DNA of 64,000 bases from Sistotremastrum niveocremeum HHB9708. Its lineage: Eukaryota; Basidiomycota; Agaricomycetes; Sistotremastrales; Sistotremastraceae. The stretch covers positions 186,001 through 250,000 of the forward strand of contig KV419437.1 of the NCBI GenBank assembly GCA_001630475.1, in the 5' to 3' direction. The notes beneath the pieces were generated by a model. It ran no database searches, was not told the origin of the DNA, and worked only from the letters and a program-made list of their open reading frames with translations. Of the stretch, positions 48,927 through 60,700 are shown one piece after another (positions within the stretch are counted from its first letter, which is position 1; every line of letters begins with the position of its first letter). The position numbers and the translations under genes are program-made.

Positions 48927-49128
48927 TTTTGAACTCTTCCTAACTGGGCATCTTTTTCTTTCACCATTATATTTCTGTTTATGTTTCAATGCCCTCATGG
49001 CTGCGTGTTTTATAATAATAATTGCATCTGATTCTATCACTCGTTCTATTACTGTTGTATTACGGCTGTTACTGGAAGAAACCTCGGAGTCACTGCAAGA
49101 AAATGTCTGTGGAATAAGGACGGAGTGA

Positions 49129-50041
49129 TCACGCTTTGAGCATGATTTCGCGAGCCTTCTGCTTTTGCATCCATTCGATGTAATGAGGGACGTCCTATGA
49201 GATAGAGATGAGATGAAGTAACATCACAGGTGAAACACAGCGCTCACGTTTGAGATCTGGCTTGGCATGCTGTGCTCTGCGACGAAATTCGGAATATTTC
49301 CTCCGGGCGTTGAGCTCGTCGCCATGATCCATTCCACACCACCATCCTCAAGCTCCTTGATATACTCGACACTGACGTAACGCCCTCGGACCGCCTTCTC
49401 TTCCTTTTCTGCCAAAGCTTCATCTCCGGGCGAAGACAGATCTATCGGGATGGAGACGATATAGCCTTCTTTCGGTATACCGGGACTCGAAGGCGGGAGA
49501 TGGGTGAGTTGATAGACGGTGAATACACGAGGGGAGACGGGGGGAGGGAATTTGTAGTAAAGCGTCCAGATTGAACCGTATGATGAGAGCTCCTTGACCA
49601 ACGTGACTTTCTCGAGTTCCGGGATGAACCTACGGTCAACGCCGATGAGGTCAGGACGTCGTCACAAACGTTCATGAGGCGAGAGTGGGAGTACGTACTC
49701 TCGCTCATGTTCAGCTTTCTTCACACCGAGTCCTTTCCAGAAATCTTCGAATGAGCCGACTGAGGGCGAGTGGACGGAATGACGGGCGTGCCAGCCTGCT
49801 CCGTCTTTGGAGGTCTTGGAACGAGAACAGGTCTTTACTGTATTTTTGCAATAGGATTTTCCCTGCTTCCACTTTCTGGACTCGTCAATGAGTGCCTTTC
49901 CAGCGGCGATGAGCGCATCTTCAGCGGGAATGTCTACAGCATAGCATGTACTTTGTTAGTTGAGAACATTGACAGATGGAGAAAGAGCGCACTTGATGGA
50001 GTGTAAGGTGTGATGGAGAGATAGAGGTCTTGGGAGGACAT
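49129..50041 (-). CDS. DUF3074 / START-like domain protein
   Basis: Probable lipid-binding START-like fold protein of the fungal DUF3074 group; its ligand and role are unknown. The ATG at 50041 gives SSQDLYLSITPYTPS, then after an intron DIPAEDALIAAGKALIDES, GWHARHSVHSPSVGSFEDFW, FIPELEKVTLVKEL and WTLYYKFPPPVSPRVFTV. The combination W-x-x-R-x-S-V-H and KFPPPVSPRVF matches the DUF3074 pattern as I remember it. The C-terminus has GRYVSVEYIKELEDGGVEWI, TSSTPGGNIPNFV and a last short exon ending at the TGA 49129-49131. Three or four short introns. It is divergent from nothing: bL27m follows on the same strand 240 bp upstream of its start. Confidence 0.7.
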
Positions 50042-50281
50042 GGTGGTTGCTGTTCAAGTGATGGGAACTGAGTGAGAGCGAGTGGGAGTCCGGCACACGA
50101 GTCGATTTGAGGGAGCCAGGACTTGATCGGGAGTTGCGCATAATAAACCCATCAAAGCGAATTCAGAAATATCGGCAGAAATCGTTGGTCATCATGCATC
50201 ATCGCTACTAATACACATAATACCTCTTCGGATATCACGAAGAGTTCCTGAACACAGCCCACCGACTCGCTCTCCTAGTCG

Positions 50282-50928
50282 CTATAAGCCCAGCACGCGT
50301 CTCGGCGACTCGACTTCGCGAGCTATCCGCTCCTCCTCTTTGATGCGGTTCAGGTCGACCAGACCAAAGTGTCGACTTCGTCCTTCACTGCTCTCGTCTC
50401 GGGGAAGCTTCTCTCCACGTTCCAGCACGAGCCCTACGAAGCGGCGTTGTTTGCTCATCCATTTTTCGGTGTAGAAGCGAACGAATCCGGGCGCGACGGC
50501 ATATATCGTATGATCACGACCCATCTTGACCTGAGTGGCAGGAAGGCAATTGTATTAGAAATGTGGCAGGAGTGATTGAAACGAGGGACCCACATGTTGT
50601 CCCGGATGAAATTGTGTACCTCGTTGCCGCACGATGATGTTCCCTGGAACGCAATATTGATCTATACGACAACCATGTCAGATATCCAAAATCGAGTGGC
50701 AGAGATGACGTCGAACCAGAGAATTTCTTTATTCCAAGTCTTTTGCCAGGAGAGCCTCCATGGTTGCGCACGGTGCCTCCAGCACGCTTTGTAGCGGTTC
50801 TCACTTGTCCAACACCTGCGAAAAAATTAGAATGTTCCGTAGTTAGGAAACACATGCCACTAACGAGACAATAACCACTTGGGATCAAGTGGCACATTGG
50901 CTGTGAGGCTGCCAAAAAAGCGCTGCAT
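50282..50928 (-). CDS. MRP7: Mitochondrial large-subunit ribosomal protein bL27m
   Basis: Component of the mitochondrial large ribosomal subunit near the peptidyl-transferase centre. The ATG at 50928 starts [18 protein letters not shown], a plausible targeting sequence. It splices (C|GTTAGT...TTCGCAG, 49 nt with a CTAAC branch site) into [20 protein letters not shown], then [13 protein letters not shown], the bL27 core. Later exons give [18 protein letters not shown] and [17 protein letters not shown], both diagnostic. The fungal extension ([32 protein letters not shown]) and a charged C-terminus follow. Stop at 50282-50284. It is divergent from SKP1 with only about 130 bp between the starts, so the two probably share a bidirectional promoter. 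Confidence 0.9.
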
Positions 50929-51056
50929 TCACAAAGGCAATGCGGAGTTTGAATTGCCTAGATATAGGGATCAGGTTGCGGCCTGTCTTGGCCTCTCTCC
51001 AGTCACGCTGATCACCAACCCTTCTCACTCCTCTACCACCATCTCAAAACTTAACC

Positions 51057-51848
51057 ATGGTCCTCCTCGTCACCTCCGACAATGAACAGTTCACCGTCGA
51101 GAAGAAGGTCGCTGAACGCAGTGTACTCATCAAGAACATGCTCGAAGGTACGCCCTTGTCTACGGGCGCTCTGTCGCCTTTTCCTGGGGAATGAGCGATT
51201 AACACGTCCTCTCAGATGTCGGCGAGAGTGACCAGCCCATCCCTTTGCCCAACGTCACGTCAAGCGTGCTAAAAAAGGTTCGTCGCTCGCGATTACCACT
51301 TGCGAAACTGCCACTGACTTTTTTCCCTTGTCCCTTGCTTTGTCTTATTCAGGTCTTGGAATACTGCGAACACCACAAGGAGGAACCTTTGCCCGTTGGC
51401 GACGATACTCAAGATGATTCGCGCAAGCGCACAACTGATATCAGCGAATGGGATCAAAAGTTTATCACCGTTGATCAGGAGATGCTGTTTGAGATTATCC
51501 TCGCTGCCAACTACCTCGATATCAAAGCCCTTCTGTGAGCCCTGTCTTCTGAGCGTTTTCTATCACGATTCGAACGTATCGGATGCAGCGATGTCGGCTG
51601 CAAGACTGTCGCAAACATGATCAAGGGCAAAACTCCTGAGGAGATTCGCAAACTCTTCAACATCGTCAACGACTTCACTCCCGAAGAGGAAGCGTGAGTT
51701 TTTCGTCTCCTTTCGTGTACTTTATCTCATCGCTTTCGTATGCTCCAGTCAAATCAAGAAAGAAAACGTGAGTCTCTTATCACCCCATCACCACAATGCA
51801 ACGACTGATTACGTTGTATTATCACAGGAATGGGCTGAGGACCGTTAG
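51057..51848 (+). CDS. SKP1: SCF ubiquitin ligase adaptor Skp1
   Basis: Skp1 links F-box proteins to cullin-1 in SCF ubiquitin ligases. The spliced product is 159 residues, the normal length. The order is [122 protein letters not shown] and EWAEDR, the complete BTB-like fold and F-box-binding helices. Exons: 51057-51147, 51216-51277, 51353-51534, 51589-51693, the 19-nt micro-exon 51749-51767, and 51828-51848. All introns are GT-AG and keep frame. The gene is divergent from bL27m. Confidence 0.95.
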
Positions 51849-52322
51849 GCTGCGCACTGACTTTACTTTGAAACATCGAATCGTATACGCTCTTCTTAGT
51901 TTCTTTTCTCACTCTCTTGCACTGAAGTTTTCCATGTATATCTACTTTACGAGTCTTTTCTTCTCCGTAGAAAGCTGTGGAATGATAATTGACTCACCGA
52001 AGTGACCGACTCTTCTCTCGTCTGATTATGTCATTGTGCTTACGTACATTGTGCGGACTGTCCGTAGCCGCCATATCCGGTGTCTAGCGCGGCAACTTCA
52101 CGCCTGTCCTGCTCGTCGTCTGCATGCCCCTTGCCGCCACTGAAATCCAGCCCATACCTCACCGAAAGTCTCTCTAGGCAACTCAACATTCATCGCACAG
52201 TAATCACACGACAAAAGCGTGCCTTATCAGCCGGCTTGTCTCGGCACGTCTCAGTGACTCTTCATCCACTCCTTTCTTAGACTCCTGAATCAAAAAAAGA
52301 CTGGCCACTCTCGAGAAAACGC
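51849..52322. other. Spacer between SKP1 and CEG1
   Basis: 3' untranslated region of SKP1 (T-rich near 51880-51980) and the CEG1 promoter. The plus-strand ORF at 52080-52280 is Ser/Leu-rich without signature and is ignored. Confidence 0.5.
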
Positions 52323-54167
52323 ATGCCGGGTCCTTCATCGCAGAGCAAGACACACTCTTCTATCCCTGATATACCAGGCGATCTTATTCCTGACGATCGT
52401 GCTGAATGGCTGAGACAACGCGTTGCGGAATTGTGTCATTCGACAAGTCCACGGTACGTCTTCATTATTTTACGAAAAGAAATATGTTGATGGGTTGTAG
52501 GTTTCCTGGAAGTCAGCCTGTTTCATTTCGGAGGGGTGATTTGGAGAAATTGGAGAATGACGAGTTGAGTCTTTCCTTTCGTTTGCATGAGTGACTTTTG
52601 ACGAGCTTGGTAGTTTTTGGGTTTGCGAGAAGTCGGATGGGATAAGGGTGTTGGTGTTCATTCTTCCTAGTGGATCAGGACAAGATACATTCCTCGTACG
52701 CTCTATTCTACCGTTTGCCATTTACGCGCGAGCTAACGAGCATGGCAGATCGACAGACATAATAAATATCGTATCGTCCAAGGCTTCGTATTCCCCCATC
52801 ACACCGACCCCCGACGTCCCCTCCGCGCCTCAATCCTCGACGGCGAACTAGTCCTCGACACAGACAGACGAACAGGAAAGGTCCGTTTATCCTTGCATAT
52901 TCTATCGAATGGCAATGAAGGATAGAGCAGGAAACGCTACGATTACTCATATTCGACTGTCTCGTTATCGATCAGGAGAACGTCATGGCGAAAAGCCTGA
53001 CTTCCCGAACTGGGGTCCGTGATTTCTCCATTGCCTTCGAGCGCTCATCAGAACCTTCATTGACTCACTCCATTATAGAGACTCAAGGAATATCTATTCA
53101 AGCCTTATGATAAGATGCTTGCTGAGTTTCCGCAGATGGCGGAGAGTCAACCTTTTGAGTGAGTTGTTTCGTTCGAAGTGAGAAGTGGGGTGCTAATGGG
53201 GGTTAGGATCCGGTTGAAGAAGATGCAGTTGTCGTATTATGTCGATCAAGTCCTCGAAATCGACATTCCGAACCTTCAACACGGAAACGACGGACTTATA
53301 TACACCTGTGCATCCTCAGGATACGTCATGGGGACCGATCAAAATATGTGCGTTCCATTACCACTCTCCGATGAATCTCCTAATCAATTCATTACCGTTA
53401 GAATGAAATGGAAACCACCATCGGAAAATTCAATAGATTTCAAACTAAGCCTTCGATTCCCTCCTCTTCCTAACTCTTCCAAACCTGATTTCTGTGCGAA
53501 GCCTGTGTTCGTACTTCTCGTATGGACGGGCGGAAAAGGCGCAAAGGCGACTTACAACTTCTTCGACCTCATGCACGTCACGGATGAAGAATGGGAAGAG
53601 TGCGTCTCCCTCTCCCTCCCCTCCTTCTCTCGTCACACACTAATACTGATGGGGGTAGGATGAAAGCCTCAGGCGAACAATTCGACGACAGGATAATCGA
53701 AGTTGTCTGGGTCCCCACTCCCATTCCGCGCTGGAAGATGATGCGGTTTAGGGATGATAAACCTGATGGAAATTATGTGGATATTGTTGAGAGTATCTGT
53801 AAATCTATTTCTGAGGGTGTGGAGAAAGAAGAGGTTCGTTTCCCCTCCTCCCTCCCTCCTTTCTCCCTTACTCATATTGGATTGTGTACAGCTCCTATCA
53901 CGCTCCCAATCCATCAAAGCAGCCTGGAAAGAACGTGCCGCCCGAGGCCCCACAAATCCCCACCCGCATCCTAACCCTCAATCTTCCCAATCCTCACAAA
54001 GAGCCACACTCCCCCCCACCTCCTCATCCTCCTCATACCAATACGCTCAAACGAGCGCAGCTCCCTTACGTAGACCGCCTGCGCCTGTTCCGCTTTATGG
54101 ACCGCTTGCGGAGAGTCCTTGGAGTAGGGTTAGTGGGCCTGTTAAAGTTAATGGACTTATTCGATGA
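52323..54167 (+). CDS. CEG1: mRNA capping enzyme, GTP-RNA guanylyltransferase
   Basis: This nuclear enzyme transfers GMP from GTP to the 5' diphosphate end of nascent pre-mRNA. The catalytic lysine lies in motif I, VCEKSDGIRVLVFILP (about 52.62 kb). Motif III is in the SILDGELVLDTDR exon (52.83-52.87 kb). Later parts include LLIFDCLVIDQENVM, YLFKPYDKMLAEFPQ, HGNDGLIYTCASSGYVMGTD and FITVRMKWKPPSENSIDFKL (motif IV/V region, DGLI and K-W-K). The OB-fold part has VFVLLVWTGGKG, FDDRIIEVVWVP and WKMMRFRDDKPDGNYVDIVE, family signatures of motif P and VI. The C-terminal tail is Pro/Ser/Gln-rich. At least nine short introns. Fungal guanylyltransferases are separate from the triphosphatase, and no triphosphatase domain is fused here. 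Confidence 0.93.
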
Positions 54168-56515
54168 GATACGCTTACCCGCCTTCCCTCCTTTATTTTG
54201 GGGGTTTTGGGGGTTATATCGTCCCCTGGGGGCGTCGGGAGCTGGCGAGATTTGGTTCTTGAAGGGTGTGGTGGCGGCGTCGATTGATGGTGACGATTGA
54301 CTGTTGTTTCTTGATGTTTCAATGTTTCTCGATGTTGATGATTTGAATGCTGATTATACCGTTATCGTACGTTGTACAAGTTAAACTTTCTTTTCTTCAC
54401 TTCTTCCTCCTTTCATCGGCATCCAGTTTACTGCACTGTATGCCCACTCTTCACTACGCTCTCACTCTCTCCTCTTTCTTTCCCTCCCTCATTCTTAAAC
54501 TTCTCACCGCTAAGGTTGTACCACCACCTCCCCATTTTTACCTCTACGGGGATTTTCTTGGTTCTTTTCGACGTCTGACCTTTGATTTTTCGACTTTTTG
54601 TTTTTGCTTTGCGTTATCGTTATCCTTTTCTTCTAGCATTTTAATCAATCTCAATTCAATTTCATTCCTCTCCAAGCCGGGTCCAACTTCCTTCCAAATC
54701 TCCAATGCACACCCATGGGCTTAGGGAAGACGCCAAGCTCGCGAAATCTCGTCCGTTCAGCATCACGCCTGAGGCTTATGAACGAGGTCGTTGATGTCCT
54801 GATGCGCGGGCATTCGCAAAGAAACATGAAAATGGCGACAGAGATTCATTTGACAACAGGAGGCTAAACAGCGGAGCTATAGCTACCAGGCTACCTACGA
54901 AATATTCACATCGAACACGAACACGAAGGAGTCAACAAACAAATGAACAAAAGACAGGAACAAAAGATAGAGATAAACAAGGCAAGTGCTCAATAGGTAC
55001 AAAAGAACTTGAAGGCGAAGGGTGGAAGGGAAGTATCATAGACACGAAGTGACGACGACGAACACAACTTATCAACAGAGATGAACAGAGGGGGAGGGGG
55101 GGGGAGGTGGCAACAAAGACAAAAATATGAACAACGAAACAAACAGGAGGAGAAGTGGAGACGAGGAGACGGGGCGGATTGACGATTGGATAAGTAAAAG
55201 ACTAAAAGTACTTTTTGCAAGTCACAAATTCGGATTCAGGTTTGGATTCGGGTGAGGCGGGAGGAGAGGGGAGGGGAGGTGGAGGAAGTGGAGGGGAAGA
55301 GGAGGAGAGAGGAGGCCTGGGAGATCGTCAAGGCCGTGCATATAATCATTGGTCATGAGGGTTCGTAAACGGAGTGTGAGGATTCGGTGGGTCACAGTGG
55401 GTGGAAGGGTTCATAACGGTGAGACGGTAAGACGGGGTGGGTGGTGGCGATGAGAGAACTTCCTGGTAGAGATAGGACAAAGACATCCGATGTTCGATGT
55501 TGAATACATCCGATGTTCGACGAGGGTCCAAGCTCGACCCAGGGACTGGGGAGCAGGACAGTGAGGAGGGATGACCACAAAGAACAAAAAGCGAACTCTG
55601 CAACAAAAAGCCACTCAGAACAAAAAGCGAACTTTGGAACAATCGAACACGGAACAAGCGAACAATCAAACATTCAAACAATCAACAATCGAACAAAAAG
55701 ACGCAAGAAGATGAGGTGGTCAATGCGCATATATGACTGTTTTTGTAGCCAAGTCAAAGACAAAGGATGAAGTGAAATGCGATTGAATTGCTGCAATGGT
55801 AGCTAGGACAAGGAGGGCGAGGTAAACGAGGAAGGAAAAGTAGGTAGGAGAACGGAATGGAAGAAGGTAGAGGCTGGGACGTTGGGGAAAGAGGTTGTCA
55901 CGGCGGGGAAGAGGTAGAGAGGAAGAGGGAAGAGGTGAGGGAGTCGTAAGAGTTCGTAAGAAACGTAACAAGGACATGAAGAACGTAAACATGAGAAGAA
56001 CAAGTAGAAAATGATGAGAAAAAACGAGCAAATGCAGAAGATGATGTAAAAGGATGAGGGAGATGAACGATGCGTATTTTGGTCGATGAAATGACGAGAA
56101 AGTGCTTCAGACGTGGAACGAGAAAAACAGAGTCAGAGACGGAGCAAAAGAAACAGTCATGAAGTTCGTAAATTCATAGCCAACTCGATCCAGCAGCTCG
56201 CGTTCTTCCTGCCGAAGAAACGCAATCCAGACCGTCAAGCGTTGACTTGGATAAGTCCACTGGGGGTGGAGATGTGTGGTAGTACATATGTACATATGTA
56301 CCGGTTTTTGTTTGACATGGTGTGATATATATACTTGCGTTGCGTCGTAAGCTCGCCTCGCTCCTTGTCTTTCGACCTCGTTGGAGAGGGACGAGGGATG
56401 GACAGAAGCAGGGAAGAGCATGAGAGCTCACTCGGGGGCGGTGAATGCGGCGGGAGGATAGCGTCATGGCAGAGAGAGGCGAGAGGCAAAGGGCGGGGAA
56501 GAGAGAGGGGGGTAG
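54168..56515. other. 2.3 kb low-complexity spacer, no confident gene
   Basis: The left part is T/C-rich (54370-54690), consistent with the CEG1 3' region. A purine-rich tract on the plus strand runs from about 55249 to 55320 (GAGG/GGAG units). Short direct repeats are present: CATCCGATGTTCGA twice (about 55485 and 55507) and AGAACAAAAAGCGAACT twice (about 55581 and 55616). Short coding-like phrases exist on both strands (for example EDAKLAKSRPFSITPEAYER near 54.72-54.79 kb, plus) but no gene could be assembled. Confidence 0.45.
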
Positions 56516-57269
56516 TTAGAGATCGTAGAAGGGCAGAGGAGCGCAATCTTCGAATTCACCGCCTCCCGAACAAGAAGACGAGAAAGACGCTTGTCTTCGA
56601 CCTCTTCCTCCGCCTAGTCCTAGATTTCCAGTTCTTGATAGGGAGTAAGTGAAAGCGCCGGAGGTTGGAGAGGGTAAGGACGAGGGGAACGCGAAGTCGT
56701 CTTCTGTCTCTGTCTCTAGTCCTGAGGATGGGCGCCCTGGACTGGATTGGGTCGATGATGATGAGGATAGTGAGGGGCTTAGGGATGGGTTGAAGAGGGT
56801 GAAGTCGAAGGGCTATATATGCGCGCGTTAGATATTATTACAATACGGTGAGACATAAAGGTACCTCGGGTGACTCCGCCCTGACCGACTCAGACACACC
56901 CATCGACATCGACACATTCAACTGAACCCCTGGCAAAAGTCCAGAGCCCACACTATTGACACCAGAGCCCAGGCTCAGCGCCGGCCAAACAACTTCATCA
57001 CTCGCGAAAGAAGAAACCTCGTCGAGAACGTCGAGTTGACCTCGATGAACGATCCACCATGATATATCCGCTAATACACGTCTGCGAGGCTGTGCATCCG
57101 TCCCTCGACGGGGTCGTCCAGGACCGCTCGTGCTCGTGCTCGTCGAAGAGGCCGAGCTCATCGGAGACGAGGAAGAGGAATATGCCGACGATGTGGATGA
57201 TGGGGTGGGATAAGGAAAGGCACGGACGCTGACGGAAGGCGATGAAGCCGAACGACGAAGAGCGGGCAT
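56516..57269 (-). CDS. Ser-rich protein of unknown function
   Basis: Two exons. From the ATG at 57269 the protein begins with a basic Ser/Pro-rich stretch (PALRRSASSPSVSVRAF), a poly-Ser region, and one conserved-looking block RRRVLADISWWIVHRGQL. Acidic and Gly/Ser-rich sequence follows. A GTACCT donor after ESPE (about 56861) and an acceptor ending TATATAG (about 56811) join, in phase 0, a second exon: PFDFTLFNPSLSPSLSS, ETETEDDFAFPSSLPSPTSG, SRTGNLGLGGGRGRRQASF, ending PFYDL at 56516-56518. The ORF reading straight through the donor to a TAG at 56838 is 143 residues and is the alternative. I recognise no family; the composition suggests a disordered regulatory protein. Confidence 0.6.
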
Positions 57270-57747
57270 CCTATCAATAATATCTATAGCGAATATCTAC
57301 GAAGACGACGACCGGGAGGCCTAGCCTGGTGAGGGAGAGGAGGGGGAGGAGGTGGGGTGAGGAGTGAGCCTGGGAGTGAATCGAAAGTGTTCTCGTGCTT
57401 TATATTTCGACCGGCGAGCGTCAGCGTCAACGTCAACGTCGTTCCTAGACCCTGACTCTCACACTCTCACTTGATAATTTCGTAGTGATATTGGGGGAAG
57501 GAGGGGAGGGAGACGCGTTGAATTTATAGAGGACGTGGAGGAGTGGCTTATTATTCCCCAGCACAAGTTGTAGACATCGAAACGCGTCGAGAGTACAACA
57601 GTAGTGAGTGTAGTAACGCGACGAGGACAATAACAATAGCACCCCGGACCCTGTATGTTATCATTGCATTTGATGGGTAAACAACCTGTCACTGTCAATC
57701 GAATCGATAACAGTAACAAACCACATGTACACTTTCCTATACAAATG
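57270..57747. other. Spacer between the Ser-rich gene and SPB4 3' end
   Basis: Holds the promoter of the 57.27 kb gene and the 3' region of SPB4. GTCAGCGTCAACGTCAACGTC-like repeats lie near 57419-57440. No gene seen. Confidence 0.5.
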
Positions 57748-60700
57748 CTACAAATCAAGCCCGAACGAACTCTCAAATACACTCTTACTAACTCTCCCCA
57801 TCCTAACTCTCTTCGCCATCTTCTCCTCCCTCTTCAACTCTTCCCAATCATCAATATCTCCATCCCCGCCATCCCCGCCATCGCTATGATTCCCGCCAAT
57901 ATGGTTATCCTGATGGTTATCGTCGCTGCCGTCATCGCCGTCATCACCGCTCTTTCTTCGGCTCGGCACCCTTCCCTCTCCCTCTCCCTCCTCGGCATCA
58001 GTACCAGTATCGTTAGTACCAGTGGCATCGTTAGCGGCATTAGTATTGGTGGCAGCGCGCAAAGCAACCCTCCGTCTCTTCTTCTTCTCCTTCCTCTCCT
58101 CCCGCCTTTCCTTCTTCTCCCCTTTCGCACTCCACGCTCCATTCACCTTTTTTCTCTCCTTCCTCTCTTTCCTCTCTTCTCTTTCCTTGTCTTTCTTCTC
58201 TCTCGTGCCTGCGTCGGCGGATTTTTGAGAGAGCAGTAGGACGCGCTGAGCTTCCCTCTTCGGATCCAGGAACTTGAAATTATCCCACTACACCCCATCA
58301 GCACCCATCATCCCCAATTTCTTTTGAAAAGTACTCACATCAACATCAGCATCCACCCACCCCTTCAACCCCTTCGCCCTCTGCTGCCCTGTCTCCTGCC
58401 CCGTCTCCTTCTCATTCACCCAAGTCTGAGACTGCGTCTTCGGCTTCGGCTTCGCCTCAGCCGCAGCCTTAGCCTTCAAAGCGCTAATCTCAGGCATACG
58501 AGGTAATCTCAACAACCCGAAACTTCTCGCTACACCGATTAGATCAAGGTCTTTCAACCGGAATATATACGATGCTTCGTGTTTCGAGTATGCGCGTATG
58601 TGGGATACGTAGGCTTTCATTGCCTGGTGTCCGACATCGACGACGAGCAGATGCATGGAGATAGATAGGGCGCATATATCGATCGAATTGAAGTCGGCGT
58701 GCAGTTGACGTAAAGTTGACGAGATAATTTGAGTAAAAAAACATAGAAACTGATCAGCAAACTCCCTCGAATAAAAGTGTAAGGAAGATAAAAGACGAAC
58801 CTTCTCATGTAAATCCCGATCCCTCAAAACCCACTTCCGAATCTCCTGGAGTGCCCATTCAACCGCTGGATCTTCTTCTCTCCCTCCTCCTCCTCCTCCT
58901 CCCTCCCTCTCTGCCCCGTTGTCTCCTTCTCTGTCTCCGTCTGCGTCGATGTCGTGCATGTCGATATCTTCGTCTTGTCCTGGCTTATGAGGAGGAGGGC
59001 GAGAAGAGGATGGGGCGTGTGAAGAATTATGAGAGGGGTTGTGGGAGGTTGAGGAAGTTGATAAGGGAAGGGGTGATTCGGTACCGTTTGCGAGGATGTA
59101 TCCTCTTCTTTGGAGCGGGATTTTTCGGACTGCGAGAAAATCTATATGTATGCGTCAGTTTTGTTTTGTTCGATTGTTTGAAACAGGATAAAGAAAAAGA
59201 CGGAAAAGGGTCGGGCAGGTAGGAAGTAGGAAGTGGAAAGTAGAAGATAGAAGATAGAAGATAGAAAGGTGGAAATTCGAAGCAAAAAGTGGAAAGAGAA
59301 AAAGAGAAAATGGAAAGTAGGGAGTTAAAAATGGTTGCAAGGAGATCTCAAGATCGATCTCTGGGATGAGCAAAGCACCAACAGCCCGAACGCGTCCAAA
59401 AACATGCAATTAGAATGATGAAGATGAGGAAAGACGTCCGCAACGTCGGACGTAGGAAGTAAAAGTAGGAAATAGAACGTGCAAGTGAGAAGCGAAAAAT
59501 GTAACTGGTGTCAAATAGATCTCGACTCGGCCCAGCCCAACGAGCGAACGAAGGAGCAAACGCGTCCAAAGAGAGGCAACTACCGATAGAAGGATGAAAA
59601 TGTCGCAAAAAGGGGATCGGAAAAGGAAGAAGGTGGGCGTAGAAAGAGATTAATAGAAAGTGAAGATGGAACAAGACGGAAGCAGAGAGTATAATCGGAA
59701 ATAGATGTCAAGGCGATCTCGAGCTCGATCTCTGGATGTGCGAAGTGCAAATCAATGGGGTCCAACACGAAAAAAGAAAAACGAAACAAGAACAAGAAAA
59801 AAGGCAACCAAAAAAAAAAACCCTGCGCCCGAGAGAAAGAGTAGAAAACCGAAGGAAACAGACTCACCAACATACCCCTCCTCCCTCCCCCCCTCCCCCT
59901 CCCCAACCAAAAAACACCACCCCCTCCCATCCCGTCCCCCCCTTCCACCCCTCCCAACACGATGCATAAATCCCCTCGGATCAACCGGTAAATCGAACTG
60001 CACCACCACATCTACGAGGGGTATATCGAGTCCTCGTGCGGCTACGTCTGTTGTTAGGAGGATTGAGGGGTGGAGGGGGGTTGAGGGGTGCGAGGAGAAG
60101 GCGGAGAGGGTGGAGGAACGGGTGAGGGGGGGGAGGTGGCCGTGCAGGGAGTGGAGGGTGTAGGGTGTTTGGGATTGGGATTTTTGCTTTTGTTTGTCTT
60201 TTTTCTGTTTCTTCTTCGACGAGACCGCGGTGGACGAATTGTCGACCGCAGAAGGGTCGACGGCGGAGGCAGAGGATGGCTCGGCGAGGGAGGTGGATTT
60301 CGAAGAATTGGATGTGGAAGGTAAGGGAGAGTTAGAGAGGAAATGAGGCAAAACAGCCCCCAAAACTCCCCAAAAATAAGCAACTCCCGCACACGTACTA
60401 AAATAAACAACAAACTTCGAACTCCCCATCACCCTCCTCTCATACTCTATCACTCTACACAGCTGTATGAGCTTTTCGGAGGGGTGGCATGTTAGGTAGA
60501 AGTTTTGGAGAGTAGCGGGTGTCCTTCTTTCCGTAACCTCCTCAATCGGTTGGGGGTCCCGTTTTCGTTTTTTTGATTCGGGGGCTGAGGCGGTAGCCGA
60601 AGTTGCGAGGTGGGAAGAGGAAGAGGTGGAGGGAAGGGGAGGGGGGAGTTTGCGTTTCGCTTCGACCCTCACAACGACTCTCGTCGGATTCCTTAATCCA

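Noticed and set aside
55513-55770. Plus-strand ORF with repeated Glu-Gln-Lys-Ala-Asn phrases
   Set aside because: It results from a short DNA direct repeat (AACAAAAAGCGAACT) in low-complexity sequence; no start context or splice partners.
56529-56831. Plus-strand frame with coding-like phrases (SSNSPPPEQEDEKDA; SSPEDGRPGLDWVDDDEDSE) interrupted by a TAA at 56646-56648
   Set aside because: The same sequence on the minus strand is the second exon of the Ser-rich gene starting at 57269, with clean splice junctions and a proper stop; the plus-strand frame is its shadow.
57655-58239. Plus-strand 194-codon hydrophobic ORF resembling a membrane protein
   Set aside because: It is the reverse complement of the Lys/Glu-rich, Asp-rich C-terminal tail of SPB4, which translates to Leu/Ile/Val/Ser on the other strand.
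59705-60163. Plus-strand Lys/Ser-rich ORF over SPB4
   Set aside because: Shadow of the SPB4 intron and the motif V-VI exon on the opposite strand.
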